This document shows positions 1 through 8,467 of a DNA stretch of 64,000 bases, in pieces. The position numbers were made by a program, and so were the translations under genes. Source of the DNA: Pseudomonadota bacterium (GTDB lineage: Bacteria > Pseudomonadota > Alphaproteobacteria > Rhizobiales > Xanthobacteraceae); the NCBI GenBank assembly GCA_023388935.1, contig JAEWFG010000410.1:1-64000 (forward strand). Reading direction: 5' to 3'. How positions within the stretch are numbered: position 1 is the stretch's first letter; every line of letters starts with the position of its first letter. The notes beneath the pieces are model-generated. The model had not been told where the DNA came from and did no database searches. It saw nothing but the letters and a program-made list of their open reading frames with translations.

Positions 1-108
1 TTCTGCAAGCTCAAGGAATTCAAGCGCATCGCGATGCGCGCCGACAAGACCGATCAAAGCTTCGCTGCCATGCTCCATCTCGCCGCCGCCGTGATAAATT
101 CCCGATGA
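1..108 (+). mobile_element. IS5-family transposase, C-terminal end (partial)
   Basis: The open frame from base 1 to the TGA at 106-108 encodes 35 residues (KLKEFKRIAMRADKTDQSF, then a short Ala-rich stretch ending in VINSR). This matches the conserved C-terminus of IS5-family DDE transposases. The gene continues off the left edge, so completeness cannot be judged. Only 13 bases separate its stop from the valS stop codon, so the right inverted repeat of the element must overlap or abut the 3' end of valS. The family assignment rests on recognised sequence similarity; the exact IS end was not determined. Confidence 0.75.
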
Positions 109-121
109 ATCCCAACAGGCC

Positions 122-2998
122 CTAGGACGCCTGCTTCAGCCGCTCCAGCGCCTCGAGCAGCTTGGCCTTGCGCGCCAGCGCCGCCTCGCGCTTTTCGCGC
201 TCCTCCTCGACGACCTCTTCGGCCGCGTTGGCGACGAACTTCTCGTTCGCAAGCTTGGATTCGGCGCGCTTGATGTCGGCGTCGGCTTTCGCGATCTCCT
301 TGTCGAGGCGTGCGCGTTCGGCGGCGACATCCACCACGCCCTTGAGCGGCAGTGCGGCGACCTCGCCGCGCACGAGGAGCTGGACCGCGCCGTCGGGTGC
401 GCGGTCGGCGAAGGAGATGTCGGACAGCCGCGCCATGCGCTTGATGACGTCGGTCCAGCGCGGCGCGCGTTCCCTGGTCTCGGCCGACGCGCCCGCGAGC
501 ACCAGCGCCGTCAGCGTTGCCGGCGCGATGTTCATCTCGGCGCGCACCGAGCGGATCTGGGTGATGAGGTCGATGACCCAGCCGATCTCGGCTTCCGCCT
601 TTGGATCAGTGAAGTCGGCATGGTCGAAGATCGGCATGATCAACGCTGGCGAGATCAACGGGTCGGTCGGTCCGGCTGCCGCAGCAAGGATCGCGAGCTG
701 CTCCGGCGCCGGCTCGGCCGGCTTCAGCGGCCACGACGCCAGTGCGAGCAGGCTGTCGCGCTCGGCCGTCACCTCCCACAGCTCTTCGGTGATGAAGGGC
801 ATGAAGGGGTGCAGCAGCTTCAGGATCTCGTCGCGCGCCCAGGCGACCATGGCGCGGGTTTCGTCCTTGGCGGGGCCGTCCGGTCCGAGCAGCACGGGCT
901 TTGCGAGCTCGACATACCAGTCGCAATAGACATTCCAGACGAAGCGGTAGATGGCGCCAGCGGCATCGTTGAAGCGGTAGGCTTCGATCGCCTCGGTCAC
1001 CTCGCGCGTGGTGTGCGCACTCTCATGCGCGATCCAGCGGTTCAGCGTCTCCTTGGCCTTCGCCGGCTCGAAACCGTCGGGCACCGCGCAGTGATTCATC
1101 TCCGCGAAGCGGGACGCATTCCACAGCTTGGTTGCGAAATTGCGGTAGCCCTCGACACGGCTGGTGGCGAGCTTGATGTCGCGCCCCTGCGCCGCCATCG
1201 CGGCCAGCGTGAAGCGCAACGCGTCAGCGCCATATTCGTCGATCAGGTTGAGGGGATCGATCACGTTGCCCTTCGACTTCGACATCTTGGCGCCCTTCTC
1301 GTCGCGGACGAGGGCGTGGATGTAGATCGTCGAGAACGGCACTTCCTTCATGAAGTGAAGGCCCATCATCATCATGCGGGCGACCCAGAAGAAGATGATG
1401 TCGAAGCCGGTGACCAACACATTGGTCGGGTAGTAGCGCTTCACCTCGGGCGCGTCTTCGGGCCAGCCGAGCGTCGAGAACGGCCACAGCGCCGAGGAGA
1501 ACCAGGTGTCGAGCACGTCTTCATCACGCGTGATGAAGCCTTCGCGCTTGTTGCGGTCGAGCGCCATCTCACGCCCCTGCTCGACCGTGATGACCTCCTG
1601 CTCGACATAATAGCCGAGCGCGTGGCTGACGGCCTCCTCCTCGGTCTCGGCGACGAACACCTTGCCGTCCGGACCGTACCACGCCGGAATCTGGTGCCCC
1701 CACCAGAGCTGGCGCGAGATGCACCAGGGCTGGATGTTCTCCATCCACTCGAAATAGGTCTTTTCCCAGTTCTTCGGCACGAAGCTGGTTTCGCCAGAGC
1801 GCACCGCCGCGATCGCCGGCTTGGCGAGAGTCTTGGCGTCGACATACCACTGATCGGTCAGGTATGGCTCGATCACCGTGCCGGATCGGTCGCCGTGCGG
1901 CACCATGTGGGTGTGCGGCTCGATCCGCTCGATGAAGCCAAACGATTCCAGCCGCTCGACGATGCGCTTGCGCGCAGCGAAGCGGTCGACTTTGTGAAAC
2001 TCCTCGGCGAATTGCGAGGCGCCTTCGGGCAAATCGCGCAGGTAGTCCTCGTTGTCGAGGAGATCGAGGCAACCTTCCTTGTCGATGACGCTGATCCGGC
2101 CCAGGCCGTGGCGATTGCCGACCTCGAAATCGTTGAAGTCGTGCGCCGGCGTCACCTTCACAGCGCCCGAGCCCTTGTCTGGATCGGAATACTCGTCGGC
2201 AACGATCTTAATCTTGCGGCCGACCAGCGGCAGGACCACGTTCTTGCCGACGAGCTTCTGATAGCGCTCGTCGTCGGGATGCACGGCCACGCCGGTATCG
2301 CCGAGCATGGTCTCGGGCCGCGCGGTGGCGACGACGATGAAGCTCGAGGGATCTTCGGGACTGAATGTCTTGCCCTCGATCGGATAGCGCAGATACCAGA
2401 GGCTGCCCTTGACCTCGGTCTGCTGCACCTCGAGATCGGAGATCGCGGTGAGCAGCTTGGTGTCCCAGTTCACCAGCCGCTTGTCCTTGTAGATCAGGCC
2501 GTCGCGGTGCAATTCGACGAACACCTTGACGACGGCCTTGGACAGACCCTCGTCCATGGTGAAGCGCTCGCGCGACCAGTCGCAGGAGGCGCCGAGCCGC
2601 TTGAGCTGGTTGATGATGATGTCGCCGCTCTCGGCCTTCCACTCCCAGACCCGCTCCAGAAACTTCTCGCGGCCCATCTCGCGGCGCCCGGGCTGCTGGC
2701 GCTCCATCAACTGCCGCTCGACCACCATCTGGGTGGCAATGCCGGCATGGTCGGTGCCGGGCTGCCACAGCACGTCGCGGCCGCGCATCCGCTCGAAGCG
2801 GCACAGGATGTCCTGCAGCGTGTTGTTGAGAGCGTGGCCCATATGCAGCGAGCCCGTCACGTTCGGCGGCGGGATTACGATGGTAAAGGGCACAGCGTCG
2901 CGGCGGTCGGGGCGGCCGGCCTTGAACGCAAGGCTGTCCTCCCAAACGACAGACAAGCGGGCTTCGATATCGGCGGGCTGGTAATTTTTCTCGATCAT
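122..2998 (-). CDS. valS: Valine--tRNA ligase ValS
   Basis: The 958-aa protein charges tRNA-Val with valine in the cytoplasm. Class I aaRS signatures are present: the HIGH-type motif as HMGH (near residue 53, after PPPNVTGSL) and KMSKS within GAKMSKSKGNVIDP. The CP1 editing domain includes the TARPETMLGDT region. The C-terminus is the Val-tRNA-synthetase coiled-coil arm, rich in Glu, Lys and Arg. Length is normal for alphaproteobacterial ValS. The TAG stop lies 13 bases from an IS5 transposase end, so the last codons or stop could have been touched by the insertion, although the C-terminus reads naturally (ALERLKQAS). A housekeeping gene outside the prophage. Confidence 0.97.
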   Translation of the reverse strand: MIEKNYQPADIEARLSVVWEDSLAFKAGRPDRRDAVPFTIVIPPPNVTGSLHMGHALNNTLQDILCRFERMRGRDVLWQPGTDHAGIATQMVVERQLMERQQPGRREMGREKFLERVWEWKAESGDIIINQLKRLGASCDWSRERFTMDEGLSKAVVKVFVELHRDGLIYKDKRLVNWDTKLLTAISDLEVQQTEVKGSLWYLRYPIEGKTFSPEDPSSFIVVATARPETMLGDTGVAVHPDDERYQKLVGKNVVLPLVGRKIKIVADEYSDPDKGSGAVKVTPAHDFNDFEVGNRHGLGRISVIDKEGCLDLLDNEDYLRDLPEGASQFAEEFHKVDRFAARKRIVERLESFGFIERIEPHTHMVPHGDRSGTVIEPYLTDQWYVDAKTLAKPAIAAVRSGETSFVPKNWEKTYFEWMENIQPWCISRQLWWGHQIPAWYGPDGKVFVAETEEEAVSHALGYYVEQEVITVEQGREMALDRNKREGFITRDEDVLDTWFSSALWPFSTLGWPEDAPEVKRYYPTNVLVTGFDIIFFWVARMMMMGLHFMKEVPFSTIYIHALVRDEKGAKMSKSKGNVIDPLNLIDEYGADALRFTLAAMAAQGRDIKLATSRVEGYRNFATKLWNASRFAEMNHCAVPDGFEPAKAKETLNRWIAHESAHTTREVTEAIEAYRFNDAAGAIYRFVWNVYCDWYVELAKPVLLGPDGPAKDETRAMVAWARDEILKLLHPFMPFITEELWEVTAERDSLLALASWPLKPAEPAPEQLAILAAAAGPTDPLISPALIMPIFDHADFTDPKAEAEIGWVIDLITQIRSVRAEMNIAPATLTALVLAGASAETRERAPRWTDVIKRMARLSDISFADRAPDGAVQLLVRGEVAALPLKGVVDVAAERARLDKEIAKADADIKRAESKLANEKFVANAAEEVVEEEREKREAALARKAKLLEALERLKQAS

Positions 2999-3151
2999 AG
3001 GGTTGCTAGAAAGCCGCGCGAGGGGGCCAAGTCAACGAAAACGTCAACGAAAAGACCAACGGAAAGCTCAGCGGCAAAAGGACTTTCCGGCCGGGTCGAC
3101 AGGCCGAACCAAGCACGAAAGCAGGGCGTTATCGGGGCCGTATGTCCGGCG

Positions 3152-3880
3152 TCACCGGCCGCCGCGTGACACCCGCTCGATTTCGGCCTTCACGATGCGT
3201 TCAACCAGCCCCGGCAGGTTGTCGTCGAGCCAGGACTTCAGCATCGGGCGCAGCATCTCCTTGACCAGGTCTTCCAGCGTTCGGGCATTGCTGCTGAGCA
3301 CGGTATGGGCCAGCGAGTTGAAGGCGGATTCGACCGCCGAGACCGTCGATTGCGCGAGGATCGGCTGCTGCGGCGGGAGATCGAAATCCGCCGGCGCGTA
3401 GGACGGCGTCCGACGCTGCGGTGATTCGGCGAATTCGAGATCGTCACGCGGCTCGACCTTGCGGAAGCTCGGCGACGATGGGGGCGGTGCCGGCGCCGGA
3501 TCCATCGCCATATCGTCGGTCAATTCGAGCACGTCGGGCTCGGGTTCCGGAGCGCGGATCTCGGGCCCAGAAGTGGCCGCGTCGAGCCCCGCCAGCAGCG
3601 AGTCGATATCGTCCTGGTTGTTCGACGCATCCGCCGTAGGTGCGGGCGGCGGGAGCGGCGCCGGCTTTGCGGCCTGCGGCGGTACGGGTTTCTCTGCGGC
3701 GGGCTTTGCGGGTGCGACCTTGGATGGCGGTATGTCGTTCATCGGCTTCGGCGGCGCCGCAGCCTTCTCGGGCTTCGCCTCGGGCGGCGGCGGCTTGGCC
3801 TCATCGTCGGCAATGATGCGCCGGATCGAGGCCAGAATCTCCTCCATCGAGGGTTCTGTGACCCTTGCAGGCTGCGTCAT
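3152..3880 (-). CDS. PopZ-type polar organising protein (DUF2497 family)
   Basis: The 242-aa protein has the architecture of the alphaproteobacterial pole organiser PopZ. It has a short N-terminal helix (SMEEILASIRRIIADD), a long Pro/Ala/Glu-rich disordered middle, and a conserved C-terminal helical block (LVKEMLRPMLKSWLDDNLP, then LVERIVKAEIERV) that drives oligomerisation in the family. The frame extends upstream to a TTG, but the ATG at 3880 is preceded by GGAG with 6-nt spacing and is preferred. It lies just downstream of tolC on the same strand and upstream of valS; in related genomes this order is common. The role in polar chromosome anchoring is from family knowledge. Confidence 0.88.
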   Translation of the reverse strand: MTQPARVTEPSMEEILASIRRIIADDEAKPPPPEAKPEKAAAPPKPMNDIPPSKVAPAKPAAEKPVPPQAAKPAPLPPPAPTADASNNQDDIDSLLAGLDAATSGPEIRAPEPEPDVLELTDDMAMDPAPAPPPSSPSFRKVEPRDDLEFAESPQRRTPSYAPADFDLPPQQPILAQSTVSAVESAFNSLAHTVLSSNARTLEDLVKEMLRPMLKSWLDDNLPGLVERIVKAEIERVSRGGR

Positions 3881-4181
3881 CTCCGACTCCAAATCATCAA
3901 CGCCCTCGCATACGTTGTCTTACACCAAGCACGACAGGATGGGCCTGTTTCGGACGGACGCCCCCGACATTTTCATCGCGGCAGACCCACTTGTCCCCAG
4001 CTCACGCTCAACGTGCTGCGATGCGTCCCTGCCCTCGGCACTCAAGCCCTACGCACACGACAAACGGATGCGGGCGAATCGGCACGCAACTTCTTGGCAA
4101 GGCTATGTCAGGGATTTTGACGATTGCAAGCAAACCGCAGGTCGGCCTCGCCTGTCTGCGAGGCCAACCCGATTGCGGCGA

Positions 4182-5585
4182 TCAGCGTCCGTCAGGCGTA
4201 CGCACGCCGGCCCAGCTGTCGCGGACCTGCTGGTAGTGAACGCTGGGATCGTAAACCGTGGTCGCAAGGCCGAGGACCTGCGGCGACAGCCGGCCGACGG
4301 CGGCGAGGACGTTATAAGATGCAACGACCCGGTCGTGCTGCGCGGTGACCAGCGCGACGCGGGCATTGACCAGCGCCTGCTGCGCGTTGAGCACGTCGAG
4401 CGTGGTGCGCTGACCGGCCTTGGCTTCTTCACGCACACCGTTCAGCGCAATTTCGGAGGCGGTGACCTGCGCCTGCGCGGATTGCACCTGCGCCTTGCCG
4501 GCCTGCAAGTTCCCCCACCACTGCACCACAGTCGCGCGGATCTGATTGCGTGTGTTTTCGAGGTTGAGACGCTGCTGCGCCAGGTTTTCCTTGGACTGGC
4601 GGATCAGCGAATATTCTGCGCCGCCCTGATAGATCGGCACGGAGGCTGTCGCGATGGCGGAAGCGGTCGTAGTTCTGAAGGCCGTTATTGTCTGCTGGTA
4701 TGACTGGGTGACGCCCGCCTGGAGCGTGAGCGTCGGCAGCAGCGCGCCCTCGGCGACCTTGACCTGCAGGAAATTGACGTCGATGCCGTACATTGCGGCC
4801 GTGATGTTGGGGTGCTCGATCAGACCGAGTTCGATGGCCGCGGCGAGGGTTGCGGGAAAGAAGCGGTCAACCGGCGAGCCTGGCGCAAGGTTCGTCGGCT
4901 CGTTGCCGATGATCTGGCGGAAGTTCGCGCGCGTCGTGGTGAGATTCGCTTCGGCGGTGAGCGCCTGCGTCTTGCCGGCCGCCAGTTGCGCTTCCGATTG
5001 CGCAACGTCGGTGCGCGTCACTTCGCCGACGTTGAAGCGATCGCGGGTCTGCTTCAGCGTCTGCTCGAGCACGCGCACGTTGCTGCGCTGGACTTCGAGC
5101 GTGGCTGCGTCGCGCAGATAGTCCATGTAGGTCGTGGCGCCATTGAGCAGCAAGCTTTGATCGAGACTGCGAAGCGCTTCGCGGGCACCGGACACCTGGC
5201 TCTCCGCCGCGCGCGTCCTGTTGGCGGTCTGGTTGCCGTTGTAGAGCGTCTGCGTAACGGTCAGGCTGGCGCTGTTGGGTTGAAGGTCGGAATGGATCGG
5301 CAGGCCCTTCTGCAGCGCTTGGAGATCCTGGTATTGAGTCCCGGTGCTGAGGGTCACACCGACCTTGGGGCGATAGCCCGACAAGGCTTGCGGCACGTTC
5401 TCGTCGGTGGAGCGAACCTGAGCGCGCTGTGCGTTGAGCTGCGGGTTGTTCTGATAGGCACGTACCAGCGCAGCATCGATCGTATCCGCCAACGCAGGCG
5501 TCGGCCCGGCAAGAGCCAGCAACAGGACCGAAACCGCAGCTCCGGTGAAGAGCTTCACCCCATGCATCCCTGAAATTCCGTTCAT
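4182..5585 (-). CDS. tolC: TolC family outer membrane channel
   Basis: The 467-aa protein is a type I secretion/efflux outer-membrane factor. It has a signal peptide (KLFTGAAVSVLLLALAGP...ALA), then the TolC repeat pattern: ALVRAYQNNPQLNAQRAQ opens repeat 1 and a related block (GLIEHPNITAAMYG) opens repeat 2. The helical segments are rich in Gln and Ala (AQSEAQLAAGKTQAL; TLDVLNAQQALVNARVALV). It would trimerise into a beta-barrel plus periplasmic alpha-tunnel and work with an inner-membrane transporter encoded elsewhere. An alternative start is the Met at 5567 directly before the signal peptide; neither start has a clear Shine-Dalgarno. Part of the host leftward gene cluster. Confidence 0.93.
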   Translation of the reverse strand: MNGISGMHGVKLFTGAAVSVLLLALAGPTPALADTIDAALVRAYQNNPQLNAQRAQVRSTDENVPQALSGYRPKVGVTLSTGTQYQDLQALQKGLPIHSDLQPNSASLTVTQTLYNGNQTANRTRAAESQVSGAREALRSLDQSLLLNGATTYMDYLRDAATLEVQRSNVRVLEQTLKQTRDRFNVGEVTRTDVAQSEAQLAAGKTQALTAEANLTTTRANFRQIIGNEPTNLAPGSPVDRFFPATLAAAIELGLIEHPNITAAMYGIDVNFLQVKVAEGALLPTLTLQAGVTQSYQQTITAFRTTTASAIATASVPIYQGGAEYSLIRQSKENLAQQRLNLENTRNQIRATVVQWWGNLQAGKAQVQSAQAQVTASEIALNGVREEAKAGQRTTLDVLNAQQALVNARVALVTAQHDRVVASYNVLAAVGRLSPQVLGLATTVYDPSVHYQQVRDSWAGVRTPDGR

Positions 5586-5773
5586 TCTAACGCCCGGCTC
5601 GTGCCCGCGAGCTGAGTTACCGTCTACCGAGTGGAGTCGTTACCCCGTCGCAACATAGGACGCGGATTAGCGCGACGGAACTACCTCAATGTAGTTCTCG
5701 GTGGAAACTCTTCACGTGCAGCATCCCGGCCACACTTCTGATTCGGAACGGGATTTTAACAGGCCTTGGGCCG

Positions 5774-6436
5774 TCAGAAGACGAAGGCGGCGGCCCGCTC
5801 CAGCCCGGGAAGCACCGGAGCTGCGGCATCGAACAGCGCCCGATGGCCGAATTCACCGTGGGTACGGGTCACGATCATGGCCCGCGGCGGCTTGGATTCG
5901 GCAGACACCCCGACCAGACGGCCGCCCTCCTTGAGTTGTCCGAGCAGCCCTTCCGGGGGCGTCTCGGCAGCGCCATTGAGAATGATCACGTCATAGGGCG
6001 CGGCAGAAGGGTCACCCTCGGTGCAGGCCGCGGCCTTGCAGGTAACGTTGGTGAGCCCGAGGGCAGCAAAGGCGTCTTTGGCCTTTGCGGCCAGGGCCGA
6101 ATCACACTCGGTCGCGGTGACTTGGCGCGCGATCTTAGCGGTCAGCGCGGCGAGATAGCCTGTGGCGCAGCCGACGACCAGCACGTTGTCATTCTCGCCG
6201 ATCTCGGCGGCCTGGAGCAGCTTGCCGGTCAGCGCCGGCTTGATCAGGAACCGCTTGGACGCGCCTTCGCTCACATCGAGGTCGAGGTCGAGATAGGCCA
6301 GGGCCTGCCTGCTCGCGGGCACGAAGGCCTCGCGTGGAACCGTAAGCATGGCGTCGAGAACACGGCGATCGGTGACGTCAGTTGTGCGCACCTGGCCATC
6401 GACCATTTTTAGGCGCGCGGTCGAGAAACCGGACAT
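5774..6436 (-). CDS. Protein-L-isoaspartate O-methyltransferase family protein
   Basis: The 220-aa SAM-dependent methyltransferase is of the PCMT type. The N-terminus (DGQVRTTDVTDRRVLDAM, VPREAFVP) and the glycine motif VLVVGCATGYLAAL, corresponding to SAM motif I, support the family, as does DVIILNGA in place of the usual DxIxxxxA block. The ATG at 6436 is chosen because it starts at the conserved MxxFSxARLKMVDGQVR sequence. The canonical motif I is GxGSGY; here it is GCATGY, a deviation shared by a divergent alphaproteobacterial subfamily whose substrate is not certain. It lies upstream of tolC on the same strand, with a 188-bp gap. Confidence 0.85.
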   Translation of the reverse strand: MSGFSTARLKMVDGQVRTTDVTDRRVLDAMLTVPREAFVPASRQALAYLDLDLDVSEGASKRFLIKPALTGKLLQAAEIGENDNVLVVGCATGYLAALTAKIARQVTATECDSALAAKAKDAFAALGLTNVTCKAAACTEGDPSAAPYDVIILNGAAETPPEGLLGQLKEGGRLVGVSAESKPPRAMIVTRTHGEFGHRALFDAAAPVLPGLERAAAFVF

Positions 6437-6574
6437 TTGCGGACCCTGAAATGCGGACGATGCCGCGGACGAAAATTCGCGGCATCTTTGGAACATGCCC
6501 GGCGAAAACGCAACATGGCCGTTGGCCCGTGCGGGCCAGGGTTGCGCAACTCACGGCATCGTAGGGGCGACGAG

Positions 6575-6754
6575 CTATTCGATCGTGACAGCGAGCCGGC
6601 TGATCAGTGCGGCGACTTCATCCAGCCGTGCCGAATCGTGTGCTTCGACGGCACGCGCAAGGCGGGCCACGCACTCATCGTCACTGAGCTCGGGAACGTC
6701 CGCCGGCAGAATCGAAGGGGCCATCTGGGAACGGTCGACCTGGATGTCTGGCAT
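6575..6754 (-). CDS. Small hypothetical protein (59 aa), host side
   Basis: A 59-residue acidic protein beginning MPDIQVDRSQMAPSILPADV. It is predicted mostly helical in its second half (DECVARLARAVEAHDSARL). The ATG at 6754 has GGAG eight bases upstream, whereas the longer frame upstream reads through a 15-bp tandem repeat and is unlikely to be coding. Same strand as the upstream host genes and on the host side of the inferred attachment site. Function not recognised. Confidence 0.6.
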   Translation of the reverse strand: MPDIQVDRSQMAPSILPADVPELSDDECVARLARAVEAHDSARLDEVAALISRLAVTIE

Positions 6755-6782
6755 GGAAGCAGCTCCGTAAATTTCCGGCACG

Positions 6783-6827
6783 CGCAAGGCTCGATTTGAC
6801 AAGGCTCGATTTGAATTGAGTCGATTT
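6783..6827. repeat. Three 15-bp tandem repeats
   Basis: CAAGGCTCGATTTGA occurs twice back to back (6783-6797, 6798-6812). A third degenerate copy (ATTGAGTCGATTTGA, 6813-6827) follows. The array lies 29 bases upstream of the start of the 59-aa gene, so it could be a promoter-proximal binding array or a slippage product. Confidence 0.8.
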
Positions 6828-6985
6828 GACGCCGCCCCCGTGGCGCGGCGGCGCCAATGCGCACAACTGGGTGAACGCGGTTCTGTGCTGGATTTCGGGC
6901 CGGAAGCGGTGTTGCGAGATCGCTTTACAGGCATCGTGCGCCACATCAAGGCGTGGCCGCAAGCGATTGAAATTGCGATAAAGTT

Positions 6986-7005
6986 TGGCTCCCCGGGCTG
7001 GATTC
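6986..7005 (-). other. Candidate attL: 3' end of a tRNA-Asn gene
   Basis: Read on the minus strand, these 20 bases are GAATCCAGCCCGGGGAGCCA. That is the end of the T-loop, the 3' half of the T-stem, the acceptor 3' strand CCGGGGA, discriminator G and CCA. Bacterial tRNA-Asn(GUU) genes typically start TCCCCGG and end CCGGGGAGCCA, so the match is specific. No cloverleaf body follows: the next minus-strand upstream bases (TCTGG) do not continue a T-arm. A 3'-tRNA fragment without its gene at a host/phage junction is the classic footprint of tyrosine-integrase insertion. Host sequence would be to the left, phage to the right, and the intact tRNA at the far right end outside the window. Confidence 0.7.
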
Positions 7006-7137
7006 CCAGATTTTTAAATAAGCGCTACAATATCAATCACTTAAGTCGGTCGGTTCGAATCTAGATGTCGGCCATACTGTCAATGCTACTGTCACATGCG
7101 CGATATTTGGTGAGATTAGATGAGACAATGCGTCGCG

Positions 7138-7407
7138 CTATTTGGTGCGGCAATCTCCATTCGAGACCGCGAGTATGGCATCCGCATCTCGCAAGGCGCG
7201 GTCGGCCGTGCAGCGAACGCAGGCGTGGCTTTCCTTTGTGCAGTCCCCTGAATGGTTGCTGGTCATGCCGACCTTAACGAGTGAGGTGGCCCAACAGATA
7301 AGATCCTCAGGCACAGGCTGGCTAACGCACGCCTCGTCGCGGGCCAGAAGAAACGCCGCTATCTTCAGGCGAGGTGGATTAAAATAGGCGTTCAGATCAT
7401 CAGCCAT
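7138..7407 (-). CDS. Hypothetical protein, phage left end
   Basis: An 89-aa protein starting MADDLNAYFNPPRLKIAAFL. It carries four cysteines in its C-terminal half (ICWA, GDCTK, ACVRC), suggestive of a metal or disulfide site. The ATG at 7407 follows AGAGAAG; another in-frame ATG five codons upstream has no ribosome site. It is the only leftward gene at this end and points toward the attachment site. A strong leftward hairpin terminator lies just upstream of it. No family recognised. Confidence 0.5.
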   Translation of the reverse strand: MADDLNAYFNPPRLKIAAFLLARDEACVSQPVPEDLICWATSLVKVGMTSNHSGDCTKESHACVRCTADRALRDADAILAVSNGDCRTK

Positions 7408-7436
7408 AAGCTTCTCTTTCATGTGCGATGGTCAGA

Positions 7437-7472
7437 AAAAGAAAAACCCCGGTAACGTCGCCGCTACCGGGG
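7437..7472 (-). terminator. Intrinsic terminator, leftward
   Basis: CCCCGGTA (7447-7454) pairs perfectly with TACCGGGG (7465-7472). On the minus strand the stem is followed by T5-C-T5-like sequence. It stands between the start of the rightward phage operon and the leftward 89-aa gene, so it would stop leftward transcription leaving the phage. Confidence 0.75.
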
Positions 7473-7577
7473 TGCCCCTTGAGAGGCGAAGTCTAAGGGA
7501 GGAAACGCCCAAGGAGGGCAGCGGTAACGCAGGGGCGACACCGCACCCTCATCTTTTTCCACACGATGGGTTGAATG

Positions 7578-7592
7578 TCAACTAAAAGGTGA
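7578..7592 (-). promoter_or_regulatory. 15-bp operator-like site a
   Basis: The minus strand reads TCACCTTTTAGTTGACATT, a member of the dispersed 15-bp site family (consensus TCAMYTNNNAGTTGA). It lies 30 bases before the first gene of the morphogenesis operon. On the plus strand it starts directly after a possible -35 element TTGAAT (7571-7576). No good -10 is visible, so its promoter is uncertain. Confidence 0.6.
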
Positions 7593-7622
7593 TAGTGTCG
7601 CCCTGTCTCAGGGAGCCCCAAC

Positions 7623-7841
7623 GTGACCGATGCCATTACCTTCCTTCGTGTCCCAGAAGTCTTGCGCCGCACCGGCATGTCTCGGCCGACGCTCTATCGG
7701 CGTATCAGCGAGGGCAAGTTCCCCGAACCGAAGAAGGACGGTGGGATGGCGCTCTGGCCCGAGCTCGACGTCACCAACTACCAGCGGAAGATCATGGGCC
7801 TCGCCCCGCTGACCCAGGATGTTGCGGACCTGCTCGGATGA
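7623..7841 (+). CDS. AlpA-like helix-turn-helix protein
   Basis: A 72-aa protein of the AlpA/excisionase winged-helix type. The family signature ITFLRVPEVLRRTGMSRPTL followed by YRRISEGKFPEPKK is clear, with WPELDVTNYQ after it. GTG start with GGGAG upstream. In other phages these proteins act as excisionases, transcription activators or DNA-bending packaging helpers. Here, first in the operon and coupled by ATGA to a terminase small subunit, a role in DNA recognition for packaging or in operon control is possible. The last residues are DVADLLG, one of the shared terminal tags in this phage. Confidence 0.8.
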   Translation: MTDAITFLRVPEVLRRTGMSRPTLYRRISEGKFPEPKKDGGMALWPELDVTNYQRKIMGLAPLTQDVADLLG

Positions 7842-8467
7842 CCTTCCTGCGTACCACCCGCCGGCCGCGGCCGGAGGATGATGTTGACGATCTGCTCGGT
7901 ACCGCCGAACCGGTCGAGCTCCCTGAAATCTTCAACATGGACCTGCGCAACGTCAGTCGCGGCGTCTCGATCACATGGTTGATGCAGGCGTTCGAGATGG
8001 ATCGCAATACCGTGAAGAAGCGACTGGCCGACTGCCCGCCGATCAAGATGGGTGCCGGCCAGCAGCCGCTATTCAAGCTGTCGCAGGCCGCCGCGTATCT
8101 CGTGAAGCCGCGGTTCGACACGAAGACCTACATCAAGAACATGAACATCAACGACCTCCCGCCCTTCCTGCGCAAGGAAGTCTGGGAGGCGCGATTGAAG
8201 GAGCAGCGGTGGAAGGAGAAGGCAGGCGACCTCTGGCACACGGCCGATGTCACCGAGACCTTCGCCGAAGTCTTCAAGCTGATCAAAAACCAGATGCAGC
8301 TTTGGGTCGACAACCTCGCGCGCACCGAGACGGTGACCGACGCGCAGAACAAGCATTTCGTCGGCAGCGTGGATCAGTTGCAGCAGGATCTTCATCGCGA
8401 GTTGATCGAGTTGCCGAAGCAACGGGAGACCCGCTCGCAGCTTGCCGACGTGGAGGAAGAGGAATGA
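7838..8467 (+). CDS. Terminase small subunit (DUF1441/Nu1-like)
   Basis: The 209-aa protein should recognise phage DNA for packaging. Residues about 40-95 form a DNA-binding winged-helix-type region (ITWLMQAFEMDRNTVKKRL, then PLFKLSQAAAYLV), like the DUF1441 small terminases. The C-terminal half is charged and helical and ends in an acidic tail. The ATG overlaps the previous stop (ATGA), and the next gene overlaps in the same way. Near the N-terminus (residues about 14-21) it carries EDDVDDLLG, the tag seen at the C-termini of other proteins here. Position directly before the large terminase region supports the call. Confidence 0.75.
   Translation: MTFLRTTRRPRPEDDVDDLLGTAEPVELPEIFNMDLRNVSRGVSITWLMQAFEMDRNTVKKRLADCPPIKMGAGQQPLFKLSQAAAYLVKPRFDTKTYIKNMNINDLPPFLRKEVWEARLKEQRWKEKAGDLWHTADVTETFAEVFKLIKNQMQLWVDNLARTETVTDAQNKHFVGSVDQLQQDLHRELIELPKQRETRSQLADVEEEE

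Noticed and set aside
620..3169. 849-aa frame opposite valS
   Set aside because: Antisense shadow of an essential gene with no similarity to known proteins.
5586..5773. Phage-type control sequences between tolC and the methyltransferase-like gene
   Set aside because: No operator-like site or strong hairpin was found; it looks like an ordinary host promoter region.
7038..7064. GGTTCGAATC resembling a tRNA T-loop on the plus strand
   Set aside because: The flanking bases do not pair as a T-stem and no acceptor or D-arm is found upstream; not a tRNA gene.
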